Source: Candidatus Magnetomicrobium cryptolimnococcus (GTDB lineage: Bacteria; Nitrospirota; Thermodesulfovibrionia; Thermodesulfovibrionales; Magnetobacteriaceae). Taken from it: DNA of 64,000 bases. The stretch lies in assembly GCA_018606805.1 (NCBI GenBank), contig JAGYWI010000001.1, positions 62,001-126,000 of the forward strand, read 5' to 3'. This document shows, one piece after another, positions 26,205 through 36,263 of the stretch. The notes below the pieces were generated by a model that did not search any database, was not told where the DNA came from, and saw only the letters and a program-made list of their open reading frames with translations. Numbering within the stretch: position 1 is the stretch's first letter; every line of letters starts with the position of its first letter. The translations under genes and the position numbers were made by a program.

Positions 26205-28562
26205 ATGTCATATATATCGGAATACTTAAATAAGTTATTAAGGTCTTTGCAATATTTCACTGAAAGACAACGGCACTCTTTATCATTTTTCATTATCATT
26301 TTACTTGTTATTGTACTAATTTCAGTATCCATTAGGTATAAACAGGCCTTGGAGGTAAGAAAACATCCGGAGGCGTTTTTTGTAAACAACACCCCAATGA
26401 TGACTACACTGGATGCCTATTTGTGGTTAAGGTATGCAAAAGAATTAAAAACAGGCAACTATAAAGGTAACGATAACCTACGATTTTATCCATTTGGCAC
26501 TGAAAGATTAACACCAGCACCGCTTTTAAGCGTTATGATAGCTAAGCTATCTTATTTTTTCGATGGCAACTTACATAAAACAGGTGCATACATGGTTTTA
26601 TTACTTTCAAGCCTGTTTCTAATCCCATTTTGCGTGTTTTTCTACAAAATAGGTTATCCATCATGCGGTATTGTTGGAGGGCTTACAGGTTCGCTTAACC
26701 TCATCTACCTAGCCAGAACCTCTATTGGCAGGGTTGACACGGATGCTCTAAATTTGTTTTTTCCATTTTTAATATGCTTATTTATCATGCTCTGTGCCCT
26801 TGCAAAGACAAAGGGCAAAACATTTCTTTATAGTGCCTTAGCCGGTATTACAGTGTTTGGCTTTTCTTGGTGGTATTTTAAAAAGGAATTTATATCTATA
26901 TATTGTCTATTTTTAGCAATAACGCTCATTTGGCATAAAAAAGATGCATTAACTGTATTTTTAGCCTGTATGTTTTATACTATCACAACCGCCTTGCCAT
27001 ATAGCATAATGTTTGAAAACACAACTGCTAAGTTTATCCTATACTGTTGTTTAATATTAACTTGTATCTACTTATTATTATATAAGCTATATAAGAACAA
27101 AACCACTACATTAAAGAAGATTGTTTTTATAATTACATTAATAGTTGTCTTGCTAATAGCAGGATTTAAAAATAACATCCTACAAGAAATAAGTAATCAG
27201 ATAAACCATATCTATTCATTTATATGGGCAGGTGGCACAACTGCTAAAGCAAACGTATATTCAACAGTAACAGAACTTGGGAAAAAAGATATTAAGGATA
27301 TTTTGTCATATATAACAACTCCATATTATATTAGTATAATAGGTCTTATTATGGCATTAACATTTTTTATTTTGCATCTAAAGAATACCTTGGTATTATT
27401 ACCATTACTCACACTTGGGCTATTATCGTTTTACGGATCTAGCCGATATGTTATCTATTTAGCACCGTTTATTGGCATAGGATATGGCTATATAATAACA
27501 ATTATTGCACATATTATTGTACTAAAACAAATTAGCCGTTATGTCTTAGGAATGCTTGGCTTAGTTTTTGCTCATATCATAAGCAGCGAATTATTTGATA
27601 AAAACATCATTATTTTTTCACTATCAGTCATAGGATTTTTCATGGGTATTATCTTAAACTATAAACTTACAAAGTTTAAAGATAAGCCACTATTTTACGA
27701 TATTTTTGTATATAGTCTAAGCATAATCTTTTGCGTATTTGCACTACACATACCACAGTTAATAAACCTAACTCCAACAGCTGCCATCCAGCCTGAGGTA
27801 TACTCAAACTTCAAAACAATTAAATCCAAACTACCACCAAACTCTGCTATATTTACTTGGTGGGACTTGGGCTACGCCATACAAGATACGCTCGAAGCTG
27901 CCACTTTTAATGATGGCGGCCTACAAGATAGCTACATAACCAACTTCACAGGCAGGGCATTAATATCCCACAGTCAAGAGGAACTATATAATATTGTAAA
28001 TTATCTCTGTGGTAACACTTCAGTCATCAATAACATAATGATAGAAAACAACGAGGCATCACAAACAATACTTGGCAATATTAATCGTGAAAATATTTAT
28101 ATACTATTTACAAACGATATGATTGACAAATATTCAACTATATACTATGCAGCATATCCTAAAAAAGATAAAAAACCATGGCATATTATGAAACAATCGG
28201 GATTACTAGAAAACTTTGCAAAACTTGACTGCTCATCATTTACAGAAGACGAGCAACTGAAATGCTCAAATGAAACGGTTACCTTGTCAGACGGCATTAT
28301 CCCCAGCATAGGCTATCTAAAGGCATCCATTATTATAAGTAATGGTACTATAATTAAAGAGAAGCATTACCCATATCAATCAGGTTATTATCTGGAAATA
28401 ATCCTTGACAATAACAAAAATTTTATAGGTGCATACTTAATAAATGAAAACATATATTTATCTAATTTTAACCAAATGTACATACTTGGCCATTATAATA
28501 ATCAACTCTTTGAAGAAATAATAAACACCTATCCATATTCAAAGGTTTTTAGAATAAAATGA
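26205..28562 (+). CDS. STT3/PglB-type oligosaccharyltransferase
   Basis: A 785-residue polytopic membrane protein with about 12-13 hydrophobic segments in the first 520 residues and a C-terminal extracytoplasmic domain. Family motifs: D70 in TTLDAYLWLRY (first metal-binding acidic residue), GRVDTDALN with D178/D180 (second DxD motif), and TWWDLGYAIQD with W552-W-D-L-G556, the WWDxG acceptor-sequon-binding motif, in the form WWDLG rather than the commoner WWDYG. TFNDGGLQ follows as in PglB. It should transfer lipid-linked glycans to asparagine in N-x-S/T sequons. No glycan-assembly cluster is adjacent. A TTGACT-18-TATTTT promoter (26156-26185) is plausible. Confidence 0.88.
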   Translation: MSYISEYLNKLLRSLQYFTERQRHSLSFFIIILLVIVLISVSIRYKQALEVRKHPEAFFVNNTPMMTTLDAYLWLRYAKELKTGNYKGNDNLRFYPFGTERLTPAPLLSVMIAKLSYFFDGNLHKTGAYMVLLLSSLFLIPFCVFFYKIGYPSCGIVGGLTGSLNLIYLARTSIGRVDTDALNLFFPFLICLFIMLCALAKTKGKTFLYSALAGITVFGFSWWYFKKEFISIYCLFLAITLIWHKKDALTVFLACMFYTITTALPYSIMFENTTAKFILYCCLILTCIYLLLYKLYKNKTTTLKKIVFIITLIVVLLIAGFKNNILQEISNQINHIYSFIWAGGTTAKANVYSTVTELGKKDIKDILSYITTPYYISIIGLIMALTFFILHLKNTLVLLPLLTLGLLSFYGSSRYVIYLAPFIGIGYGYIITIIAHIIVLKQISRYVLGMLGLVFAHIISSELFDKNIIIFSLSVIGFFMGIILNYKLTKFKDKPLFYDIFVYSLSIIFCVFALHIPQLINLTPTAAIQPEVYSNFKTIKSKLPPNSAIFTWWDLGYAIQDTLEAATFNDGGLQDSYITNFTGRALISHSQEELYNIVNYLCGNTSVINNIMIENNEASQTILGNINRENIYILFTNDMIDKYSTIYYAAYPKKDKKPWHIMKQSGLLENFAKLDCSSFTEDEQLKCSNETVTLSDGIIPSIGYLKASIIISNGTIIKEKHYPYQSGYYLEIILDNNKNFIGAYLINENIYLSNFNQMYILGHYNNQLFEEIINTYPYSKVFRIK

Positions 28563-28619
28563 TATAGCAGATTTTGGTACATTCAAATACAATTTTTAAA
28601 TTTAACCCAAATATGCGGT

Positions 28620-28830
28620 CTAAAAATTTTTAGAAGTGCGTAGGCGCACTCCCGTAATGGGTGCGTAGGCGCACTCCCGTAATGGGTGCGTAGGCGCACT
28701 CCCGTAATGGGTACGTAGGCGCACTCCCGTAATGGGTACGGGGGAAGAACAGGGAGGTGCGCCTTCGCACCCTTTTTGCCAAAAAAGGTTTTCCCCCCGC
28801 TCTTCTCTTTCCTTAACTTAATGCCATTGG
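28620..28830. repeat. Dispersed palindromic repeat, block 5, with a 4 x 25-bp tandem array
   Basis: Between the convergent STT3 and qmoC genes, the 25-bp unit TGCGTAGGCGCACTCCCGTA-ATGGG is repeated four times (28637-28661, 28662-28686, 28687-28711, 28712-28736); only the second base of the last unit differs. A GGGGGAAGAACAGGGAGGTG hairpin, GCGCCTTCGCAC and GGTTTTCCCCCCGC follow, ending with TTCCTTAACTTAATGCCATTGG (28809-28830), the terminal repeat seen inverted in blocks 3 and 4. A 94-residue reverse ORF over this block only translates the repeat. Confidence 0.88.
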
Positions 28831-28859
28831 AGCAGAGCTGCTCCCTCAAAAAAAAAGAA

Positions 28860-30026
28860 TTACTCAACCTTAGCTAATTTAGCATAGGTAATTGCAGTTG
28901 TTCTGTACACAATATGAGCAAGTTTGGAATATGGTAAATAGGCTATTATGAAAAAGACAAAAACTAAATGTAAAAAATATACTGGATATGCTAAAGCTGC
29001 AATATCTACAACCCTTAAAAACTCTGCTAAAATACCAGTTATAGCTAAAAGCAAGATTACAATAGCAAACACCCAGTCAAAAGGCGAGGAAACACTAACA
29101 AAGCCTTTCGGTTTAGTTCTATTAGTAAAAATAATAATAGCACCAGCAAGCAAAGCGAGGGCGCTTAAGTTACCAACCAATTTAAAGCCGGCATAATACA
29201 ATCCAACTAAAGCCTCTGAGCCAAAGAGTTTTAATATATGCGGATCATCAATATGATAAGGCGTATGCCACCCAAGTACATACATATTAAAAACAGCCAC
29301 ATTCGTTGTTATGAAAAGCCCTATAAACCCAAAAACCACCAATCTATGAGCAAGGGTTCTATCCTTATTAGCACCGCACTTGTCAAACTTGGTGTGCAAA
29401 ATCATTTCCTTTAGCGTTTCATAAAGATAAGGAATTACCCTTCCGTTTGCCATTAACCTGTAAGGATTGACGTTCATACCATCCCAAAAATTTTTAATAC
29501 TTACAGTAAAAAATAATAGAGAGATTATGGCAGCACTAATAAAAATAGGGTCTATAAGATGTACAGGGAAAAAGTGGTCAAAAACGACCGGTCCGTCTGG
29601 TATGTGTAAATGGCCAAAAGCCCCAAGTATTACCAGAAAAAGCATAATAGGCAAACCAAAGGCAAATACTAGATAGTTATGGTCGCTGCCAATTCTCCCC
29701 ATAAATTTCGGAAAGGCATTTTCCATAATAACAGTCTGTCTAAGAACGCCTAAGACATCACCGGGTCTTGCCCCCCTTGGACAATACTTGGTACAGTCAT
29801 TGCAGTTATGACACAACCATATGTTAGGGTCCTTTACCAGCTCCTCTTTTAAACCCCATTGGGCCATTAACATTTCCCGACGAGGAAAAGGACTTTTTTC
29901 GGTAGACAACTCACAGACAACAGAGCAGGTGGCACACTGGTAACACTTCTTCATAGTTTCAGCCCCTGCCTCTTTCAAGCTCCTTACGAACTCTACATCA
30001 GGGGTAAAGACTGTTTCATCAGCCAT
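28860..30026 (-). CDS. qmoC: Quinone-interacting membrane-bound oxidoreductase subunit QmoC
   Basis: A 388-residue fusion of an HdrC-like iron-sulfur part and a cytochrome b-type membrane part. The N-terminus has KKCYQCATCSVVCELST and WLCHNCNDCTKYCPRGARPG, binding two [4Fe-4S] clusters. From about residue 115 there are six hydrophobic helices with several histidines suited to b-type haem ligation. QmoC links the APS reductase electron circuit to the menaquinone pool. It is the last gene of the sulfur operon, 43 bp after qmoB. Confidence 0.95.
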   Translation of the reverse strand: MADETVFTPDVEFVRSLKEAGAETMKKCYQCATCSVVCELSTEKSPFPRREMLMAQWGLKEELVKDPNIWLCHNCNDCTKYCPRGARPGDVLGVLRQTVIMENAFPKFMGRIGSDHNYLVFAFGLPIMLFLVILGAFGHLHIPDGPVVFDHFFPVHLIDPIFISAAIISLLFFTVSIKNFWDGMNVNPYRLMANGRVIPYLYETLKEMILHTKFDKCGANKDRTLAHRLVVFGFIGLFITTNVAVFNMYVLGWHTPYHIDDPHILKLFGSEALVGLYYAGFKLVGNLSALALLAGAIIIFTNRTKPKGFVSVSSPFDWVFAIVILLLAITGILAEFLRVVDIAALAYPVYFLHLVFVFFIIAYLPYSKLAHIVYRTTAITYAKLAKVE

Positions 30027-30069
30027 ATCTCTAATACCTCCAGTGGATACTTTCTATTTTTAACATAAT

Positions 30070-32313
30070 TTAGAAACCTTTATATGGGTTTGGCCCAAAC
30101 TCTTTAACTTTATCTGAAAACTCCTGTAGTAATTTAGGCAACTTATCCCACTCATTTATAGCAAGCTGTATTTGAGCAACCCTGCCAGATTCAAGCATAA
30201 GCCTGCTAAGAGTTTCCTGCACCTTACCAAGTCTTTCACTAGCCATCTGACTACCCTTTACAAAGTGGCACTGGTAATCATCCCCGTACTTACAACCGAT
30301 AAGTAACACACCGTCAACTCCGCCAGATAGTGCATCAGCTATCCACACTAAATTAGTACCACCAAGACAGCGCAGTGAAATAAACCTATAATTTGGATTC
30401 AAGTTTAATTGATTAATACCAGCCATATCTATGGATGGATAGGCATCGTTTTCACATATCAGGGCTATTATAAACGGTTCATCTCCTTCTGATGGCACTT
30501 CTACGGATTTTATCATGGCAGAAATCATATCTACGCTATAATTTTTGAATGAAATAATTCTTTGTGGACAAGCCCCCATACAAACCCCACACCGTCTACA
30601 CCTGTATGGATTTTCCCTTGGCGTACCCTTTTCATCCTCATCAAGCACACCAAATGGGCACTCAACCGTACAACGCCTACACTGGGTACAGGATTCAAGC
30701 CTAAATTCCGGGAAGGTTTGATCGCCTGAGCGTGGGTGCACTGCCTTACCTTGGGCGGTCAACTCAATACACTGTATAGCCTTAAGTGCAGCACCAGCAC
30801 CGTCTGATGCCGACTGTACAGCATCCATCGGGTGTCTTACAGCACCTGCCGTATATATACCGGTCCTTCTGGTTTCATACGGAAAGCATATAAAGTGTGA
30901 GTCTGGAAAACCATATTTCAGATGTGGCAGCTCAGGTCCTTGCCGATACTTAAGGTTCAACACCAACGGCATAGGCTCAAGCTCCTCTATAGTACCGTCT
31001 GTCGTCTGTCTTCTAACAATATTGCCAATATACTCAGGGGTTAGGTTATTAACCTCCATATTTTCAGGCACAAGACTTGAAACCATACCGGTAGCCAAAA
31101 CGACAATATCTGCCTCGATTTTCATCTTTTTACCAAGTAGCTGATTATCAAATTCAACGAAAACAGAGCCATCAGGAGTACCATCTATAGATAGCACTTC
31201 GCCTTTTGTAAGGAATATCCCCTCATCATCTTGTGTTGCCTTATAAAAATTTTCATACTGTCCTTGAGTTCTCATATCCTTATAAATAATAAAAGCACCG
31301 CTTTCCGGATTTGCATCTCTAACGTATTTGGCCTGTTTTAGTGAAACATTACAACACACGCTTGAACAGTACGGTAAGTGTTCTGGGTCTCTTGAACCGG
31401 CACACTGGATAAAAACAACGTTTTTAGCAACCTTTCCATCTGATGGTCTTGTTATCGTACCACTAGCAGCCAGCGATTCCATTTCAACATTAGTTATGAC
31501 ATTTTTAAATTTTCCATAACCAAGATGGCCAAGCTTATTTGGATCATATGGGCGCCAACCAGTTGATAAAATTATAGTACCAATTTCGATTTCTTCCACA
31601 TTACCGTTTTTCTTAAGAGTAACCTTGTACCTACCCGGCTCACCTTCTACCTTATCTATCTTAGTACTTTTATGTACCGTTATATTGCCGTGATTATTAA
31701 CTGCCTCGATTTTGGCATCTATCCTTGATGGCTCAAGGTCTGTAAAAGGAGCCTTCGTTGGAAAAACCTTTGGCGACTTCATCTTTTTTGCCCAACCGCC
31801 AAGCTCGTTTTCCTTTTCAACAATAATCACCTGATTACCGGCATTTGCTGCCTCAAGTGCTGCCGTCATACCGCTGACCCCACCACCAACTACAAGTATT
31901 GTCTTTGTCAGTGTTTCATCAATCTTTGGCACCGGACAACTAGACTTTTGCGCTCTAGTAATACCCATCCGAACATAGTCTGAGGCCATAGCCTGAGTCT
32001 TTTCATCCTTTGCTGGCTGCGTCCATACAACATGTTCTCTTAAATTAACCCTCTCGGTAACATACTTTAGCGGGTCAAAATCAAAAATATCTGTATTAAC
32101 CCTGGCTGAGCAGGCAGCTATAACTACCTTATTAACCCCTTCATTATTTATATCATCTTTGATTAGCTTAACCCCGTCTTCGGAGCACAAAAATTCATGG
32201 GTTTTACATACCGGAACCCTCATACTAGTAACAGTTTTTTGAAGTCCCTCTATGTTTAAGGCGTCCCCTATACCACAATCAGTACAAATATAAACCCCTA
32301 TTTTGTCCGCCAT
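30070..32313 (-). CDS. qmoB: Quinone-interacting membrane-bound oxidoreductase subunit QmoB
   Basis: A 747-residue HdrA-like flavoprotein. It has an N-terminal domain with YICTDCGIGDALNIEGL, a FAD Rossmann motif VVGGGVSGMTAALEAANAGN (about residues 141-160), two ferredoxin-type motifs (CTQCRRCTVECPFG and CRRCGVCMGACPQR, near residues 555-600) and a C-terminal MvhD-like domain (FIALICENDAYPSIDMAG). Such proteins are flavin/Fe-S electron carriers and possible bifurcating units in the Qmo complex. It starts 1 bp after the qmoA stop. Confidence 0.95.
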   Translation of the reverse strand: MADKIGVYICTDCGIGDALNIEGLQKTVTSMRVPVCKTHEFLCSEDGVKLIKDDINNEGVNKVVIAACSARVNTDIFDFDPLKYVTERVNLREHVVWTQPAKDEKTQAMASDYVRMGITRAQKSSCPVPKIDETLTKTILVVGGGVSGMTAALEAANAGNQVIIVEKENELGGWAKKMKSPKVFPTKAPFTDLEPSRIDAKIEAVNNHGNITVHKSTKIDKVEGEPGRYKVTLKKNGNVEEIEIGTIILSTGWRPYDPNKLGHLGYGKFKNVITNVEMESLAASGTITRPSDGKVAKNVVFIQCAGSRDPEHLPYCSSVCCNVSLKQAKYVRDANPESGAFIIYKDMRTQGQYENFYKATQDDEGIFLTKGEVLSIDGTPDGSVFVEFDNQLLGKKMKIEADIVVLATGMVSSLVPENMEVNNLTPEYIGNIVRRQTTDGTIEELEPMPLVLNLKYRQGPELPHLKYGFPDSHFICFPYETRRTGIYTAGAVRHPMDAVQSASDGAGAALKAIQCIELTAQGKAVHPRSGDQTFPEFRLESCTQCRRCTVECPFGVLDEDEKGTPRENPYRCRRCGVCMGACPQRIISFKNYSVDMISAMIKSVEVPSEGDEPFIIALICENDAYPSIDMAGINQLNLNPNYRFISLRCLGGTNLVWIADALSGGVDGVLLIGCKYGDDYQCHFVKGSQMASERLGKVQETLSRLMLESGRVAQIQLAINEWDKLPKLLQEFSDKVKEFGPNPYKGF

Positions 32314-32314
32314 A

Positions 32315-33577
32315 TTATTGCCTCCTCAATATAGACTGGATGCCCTTAAGCGCTTGAGCAGTTGCATCCTGCGTTGATGTTGTTACATCATAGGGCCTCT
32401 TAGCCACACCTGTTGAATATATGCCAGAAAGCTGACCTTCTTCCATAAACCCATTATCTTGCAACGCAACAGCACTTAACACGGCCTGCCCCTTAAGAGA
32501 GGGTTCCATACCAGTAGCAAGCACTACCATATCAAATCTCTCATTAAGCTTCCCACCACCTAATATGTCTTCAACCGTAATAATAGGGTCGCCCGTTGTC
32601 TCATCTTCAACAATCTTAGCCACCTTACCCTTAACGGTCTTTACGTTTTCATCAGCCGAGATTTTATTTAAAAAGTCCTCGTACTTACCGGGAGTCCGCA
32701 GGTCTATATAATACATAACAGCTTTCGAGTCCGGCACCCGCTCACGCAAATATGTTGCCTGTTTTAAACTAGCCATGCAGCATATAGCCGAACAGTGTGC
32801 TAAATGGTTTTCATCCCTTGAGCCTGCGCACTGCACAAAAGCTACAGTTTTTACAAGCTTACCGTCCGATGGACGTTTAATCTCCCCTTTAGTTGGGCCA
32901 CTTGGGGCTGCAAGGCGCTCCATCATAACGTTTGTGATAACGTTTTTGACCTTACCAAAGCCAAGGTTATCCATCTTGGTAGCATCATAGGGCTTCCACC
33001 CTGTAGCGTATACAATACTTCCTACTGTCATATCTATAGTCTTTGACTCCATACTCAAATCTATAGCATTATATTTGCACACCTCTACACATTTATTACA
33101 GCTGTCCCCTGTGCAAACCTTCTTATCAAGAACATACTTCATAGGAAATGACATTTCATGAGGGAGATATATTGCCTTTGTTTTATCCATGCCATAATTA
33201 AATTCATTAGACCGTTCAACAGGACACACCTTAGCGCATTCACCACAAGACGTACATTTCTGGTTAACATATCTTGGATTTATGCGTATTTTAACATTAA
33301 AATTGCCTTCACTCCCACTAATGCCCTCTATCTCTGATAATGTATAATAAGATATCTTCGGATTTTGCTTGATACGTCTGAAATTTATTTCAAGACCACA
33401 ATATGGCGGGCACAATTTCGGGAAATACTTATATAACTGGGCGACCCTACCGCCCAAATAAGGGTTTTTCTCTACAATAATGGTTTCATATCCTGCTTCG
33501 GCAGCTTCTACGGCAGTTGTTAAACCGGATATCCCACCTCCTACCACAAGGATGCTACCACTTTTGCCTTCTGACAT
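32315..33577 (-). CDS. qmoA: Quinone-interacting membrane-bound oxidoreductase subunit QmoA
   Basis: A 420-residue HdrA-like flavoprotein. FAD motif VVGGGISGLTTAVEAAEAGY lies near residues 12-31, with a cysteine-rich PKLCPPYCGLEINFRRI, a ferredoxin-like QKCTSCGECAKVCPVERSNE and a further CTGDSCNKCVEVCKYNAID. QmoA interacts with QmoB and is thought to face the AprBA reductase. It follows aprA by 117 bp and is followed at once by qmoB. Confidence 0.95.
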   Translation of the reverse strand: MSEGKSGSILVVGGGISGLTTAVEAAEAGYETIIVEKNPYLGGRVAQLYKYFPKLCPPYCGLEINFRRIKQNPKISYYTLSEIEGISGSEGNFNVKIRINPRYVNQKCTSCGECAKVCPVERSNEFNYGMDKTKAIYLPHEMSFPMKYVLDKKVCTGDSCNKCVEVCKYNAIDLSMESKTIDMTVGSIVYATGWKPYDATKMDNLGFGKVKNVITNVMMERLAAPSGPTKGEIKRPSDGKLVKTVAFVQCAGSRDENHLAHCSAICCMASLKQATYLRERVPDSKAVMYYIDLRTPGKYEDFLNKISADENVKTVKGKVAKIVEDETTGDPIITVEDILGGGKLNERFDMVVLATGMEPSLKGQAVLSAVALQDNGFMEEGQLSGIYSTGVAKRPYDVTTSTQDATAQALKGIQSILRRQ

Positions 33578-33694
33578 ATATTCCCTCCGCTTTGTTATTT
33601 TAAGTGGTATAGAAATTAACGGAGTAATAGAGGCTAAGCTCCATTACTCCTTCTATTTTTAACAATAATGTAAAAGCACTTAATTTACTTAATA

Positions 33695-35659
33695 CTAATC
33701 AGGAATGAGCTGTACGTAGTCTCTCTTGGAGAAGTCCCATTCACCTTTTTCAGCGTTCCACTTAGATATGGTAAAGCACTTCCAATTAGCATCGTCAATA
33801 GCCCAGAAGTCGCCTCTATTGTAGTAGCCAGGATACCTGGACTCTTCCCTAAAGAGTATGTGTCTAGCGTGGGATTCACCAGCCCATATTCTGTGCAGAT
33901 TTTCCCAACATCTCATAAGCTCATGTAGGTCTGATGCTGCCATTCTGTTAGCATCTTCTTTTAACATTTCAAGCTGCTTTAAGCCTGAATCAAGCAATGT
34001 CCTCGAGGTAACATACCAAGTGGATACACCAGCAACGTACTCATCCATGATCTTCTGGAGTCTTGCCTGTAACATTCTTGGTCTTATGTAATGTGGGTTG
34101 GTGTTTGGATCGGTGCTGTAGTTCTTGTATTTTTCATATATCTCAAATGGTAAATAGATATCAGCTATAAGCTCGTCGGTAGTTCTGACAATTTCTGGCT
34201 TAAAGCCCTTATTGTCAAGGACAAAGGCAACCATAGCCTTAGCAGCCATTCTTCCTTCTGCATGAGAGCCAGAAGAAAACTTATGGCCTGATGCGCCAAC
34301 GCCATCGCCTGCTGTAAATAAGCCTTTAACTGTGCTCATTCTGTTATAACCCCAACACCACTCAGCAGGAGCTCCTAAATCATCCGGTCCACTTACCCAA
34401 ATACCTGCACACCCTGCATGCGAACCAAGCAAATATGGCTCTGTAGGCATAATCTCAGAAGGTGACTTATCAGGTTCAATGTTGTTGCCAGCCCAAACGC
34501 CAGCCTGACCAATACACATGTCAAGGAAGTCTTCCCATGCTTCTGCTTCAAGATGCTTAATCTGCTTAGCATCCATGGTCTTACCAAGCTCTTGCATAGC
34601 CAAGTCGGTTCTCATAAGGATTGGTCCCTTACCAGCCTTCATATCCATAATCATCATGTAGTTTCTGATAGCTGTACCGAGCTTATCTGCATACTTGCCA
34701 TACCACTTCTTAGCATCTTCAAAATTTGTTGCGCAATAGTCTTCACCAAAGGCATTAGTAGCCTTTGCTTTAAAGAATAAAAACCATGCACCAACAGGTC
34801 CATAACCATCTTTAAACCTTGCAGGTACGAATCTGTTTTCCATAAGAACCAACTCAGCACCAGCCTGAGCTGCCATTGCATATGTAGAGCCCGAGTTCCA
34901 TACTGGATACCATGCACGTCCCTGACCTTCTGCCACACTTCTTGGCCTAAATACGTTAACCGCACCACCGCAAGCCAATAACATAGCATTGGTCTTAAAC
35001 AGATATGCCTTATTCTCTCTTAAACTAAAACCAACTGCGCCATTTATTCTATTTGGTTCATTTTTATCAACTGTGAGTTTTACGATGAAAATCCTCTCAA
35101 AATGGTTCTGAGCAACCCCTGTGTACTGACGATTGTACTCAAGAGCCTTCTTAGCAGCTTCAGCAACTATAACTTTATAGGATTCACCATTTATCATTAT
35201 CTGCCATTTACCAGACCTTACCGGCTTACCACCTTCTGTAAGCTTTGGAGCAGGCTGTGCGCCATCCATTGTATGACCATCATCAGCTCTTTTCCAAACA
35301 GGAAGTCCCCATTCCTCAAAAAGATGCACTGAATCATCAACGTGCCTTCCGAGGTCATAAATAAGGTCTTCCCTTACGATACCCATAAGGTCGCCTCTTA
35401 CATAACGAACGTAATCAGCAGGATCATTTTCACCCATATAGGTGTTAATAGCACTAAGACCCATAGCAACAGCACCACTTCTGTCGGTGGCAGCCTTGTC
35501 AACCATGGTTACTCTTAGTTTATCTCTCTCAGCCCATTTAGCCGCCTCATAAGCAGCTCCACAGCAGGCCATTCCACCGCCCACTAATAATATATCTGTT
35601 TCATGAGTGATAATGTCCGGTCTCTGACAGTATGAAAATGTACAAGTTTCTAATTCCAT
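33695..35659 (-). CDS. aprA: Adenylylsulfate (APS) reductase alpha subunit
   Basis: A 654-residue FAD protein of the fumarate-reductase-like family. The FAD motif ILLVGGGMACCGAAYEAAKW occupies about residues 22-41; KAATDRSGAVAMGLSAIN is the flavin-contacting segment; GASGHKFSSGSHAEGRMAAK near residue 460 completes the FAD site; MRCWENLHRIWAGESHARHI near the C-terminus is an AprA hallmark. It interconverts APS with sulfite and AMP. It sits directly after aprB and before qmoABC, the usual APS reductase-Qmo layout of dissimilatory sulfur metabolism. Confidence 0.97.
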   Translation of the reverse strand: MELETCTFSYCQRPDIITHETDILLVGGGMACCGAAYEAAKWAERDKLRVTMVDKAATDRSGAVAMGLSAINTYMGENDPADYVRYVRGDLMGIVREDLIYDLGRHVDDSVHLFEEWGLPVWKRADDGHTMDGAQPAPKLTEGGKPVRSGKWQIMINGESYKVIVAEAAKKALEYNRQYTGVAQNHFERIFIVKLTVDKNEPNRINGAVGFSLRENKAYLFKTNAMLLACGGAVNVFRPRSVAEGQGRAWYPVWNSGSTYAMAAQAGAELVLMENRFVPARFKDGYGPVGAWFLFFKAKATNAFGEDYCATNFEDAKKWYGKYADKLGTAIRNYMMIMDMKAGKGPILMRTDLAMQELGKTMDAKQIKHLEAEAWEDFLDMCIGQAGVWAGNNIEPDKSPSEIMPTEPYLLGSHAGCAGIWVSGPDDLGAPAEWCWGYNRMSTVKGLFTAGDGVGASGHKFSSGSHAEGRMAAKAMVAFVLDNKGFKPEIVRTTDELIADIYLPFEIYEKYKNYSTDPNTNPHYIRPRMLQARLQKIMDEYVAGVSTWYVTSRTLLDSGLKQLEMLKEDANRMAASDLHELMRCWENLHRIWAGESHARHILFREESRYPGYYNRGDFWAIDDANWKCFTISKWNAEKGEWDFSKRDYVQLIPD

Positions 35660-35736
35660 GAAATCCTCCTTATAAAATTCTTATAAATTTTAAAAACAAT
35701 ACTCTTAAAAATAATCAAACAAATATAAATTATGAA

Positions 35737-36159
35737 TTATAATTTTTTAACATCCGGCTTATTAAAGAAACCTGGTTTTCTAAGATCATCAAAGTTTGGT
35801 TCCGGTTTACCTGCATATGGATTAATAGAACCTTCAGATGTCGTCCTGATGGGGAATTTAAACCGTTTTAAAGAACCGTTCCTAAACTTAACTGTCCACA
35901 TAATGGCATCTGAACCCCTTAAAGGAATAACATTTCCGCCAAGTGGTATAAAATCCTGATAGCCTCTCACTTCAATTGCCTGCTGAGGGCATATTTTTAC
36001 ACAATTGTAACATTCCCAACACTGCTCTGTCTCTTGGTTGTAAGCCTTCATCCTATCGCGATCAAGCTTCATAAGGTCATTTGGACAAATGTACATACAA
36101 GCTGTCCTTTCCTGCCCCTTACAACCATCACATTTTTCAGTAATAACAAAACTAGGCAT
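35737..36159 (-). CDS. aprB: Adenylylsulfate (APS) reductase beta subunit
   Basis: A 140-residue iron-sulfur protein. Eight cysteines form two [4Fe-4S] sites: C10, C13, C21, C25 (EKCDGCKGQERTACMYICP) and C47, C50, C53, C57 (QCWECYNCVKICPQQAI). The C-terminal tail from about residue 70 to the end, with SDAIMWTVKFRNGSLKRFKF, is the segment that wraps around AprA. It feeds electrons between Qmo and the AprA flavin. It is 78 bp upstream of aprA. Confidence 0.97.
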   Translation of the reverse strand: MPSFVITEKCDGCKGQERTACMYICPNDLMKLDRDRMKAYNQETEQCWECYNCVKICPQQAIEVRGYQDFIPLGGNVIPLRGSDAIMWTVKFRNGSLKRFKFPIRTTSEGSINPYAGKPEPNFDDLRKPGFFNKPDVKKL

Positions 36160-36263
36160 TAAAAACTACCTCCTTGCATATTTTTATATATTGGCTTAAA
36201 AAGCCTCTTATTGATTTATAAAAATCCAATTTAAAATTGGAACACGACCTCTCAAGCCTTAAA

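Noticed and set aside
28637-28736. The tandem array looked at first like a CRISPR array
   Set aside because: The units are contiguous 25-bp repeats with no unique spacers.
28583-28867. A 94-residue minus-strand ORF
   Set aside because: Most of it is translation of the 25-bp tandem repeats (PLRECAYVPITG-type residues), it has no ribosome binding site and it overlaps a repeat block.
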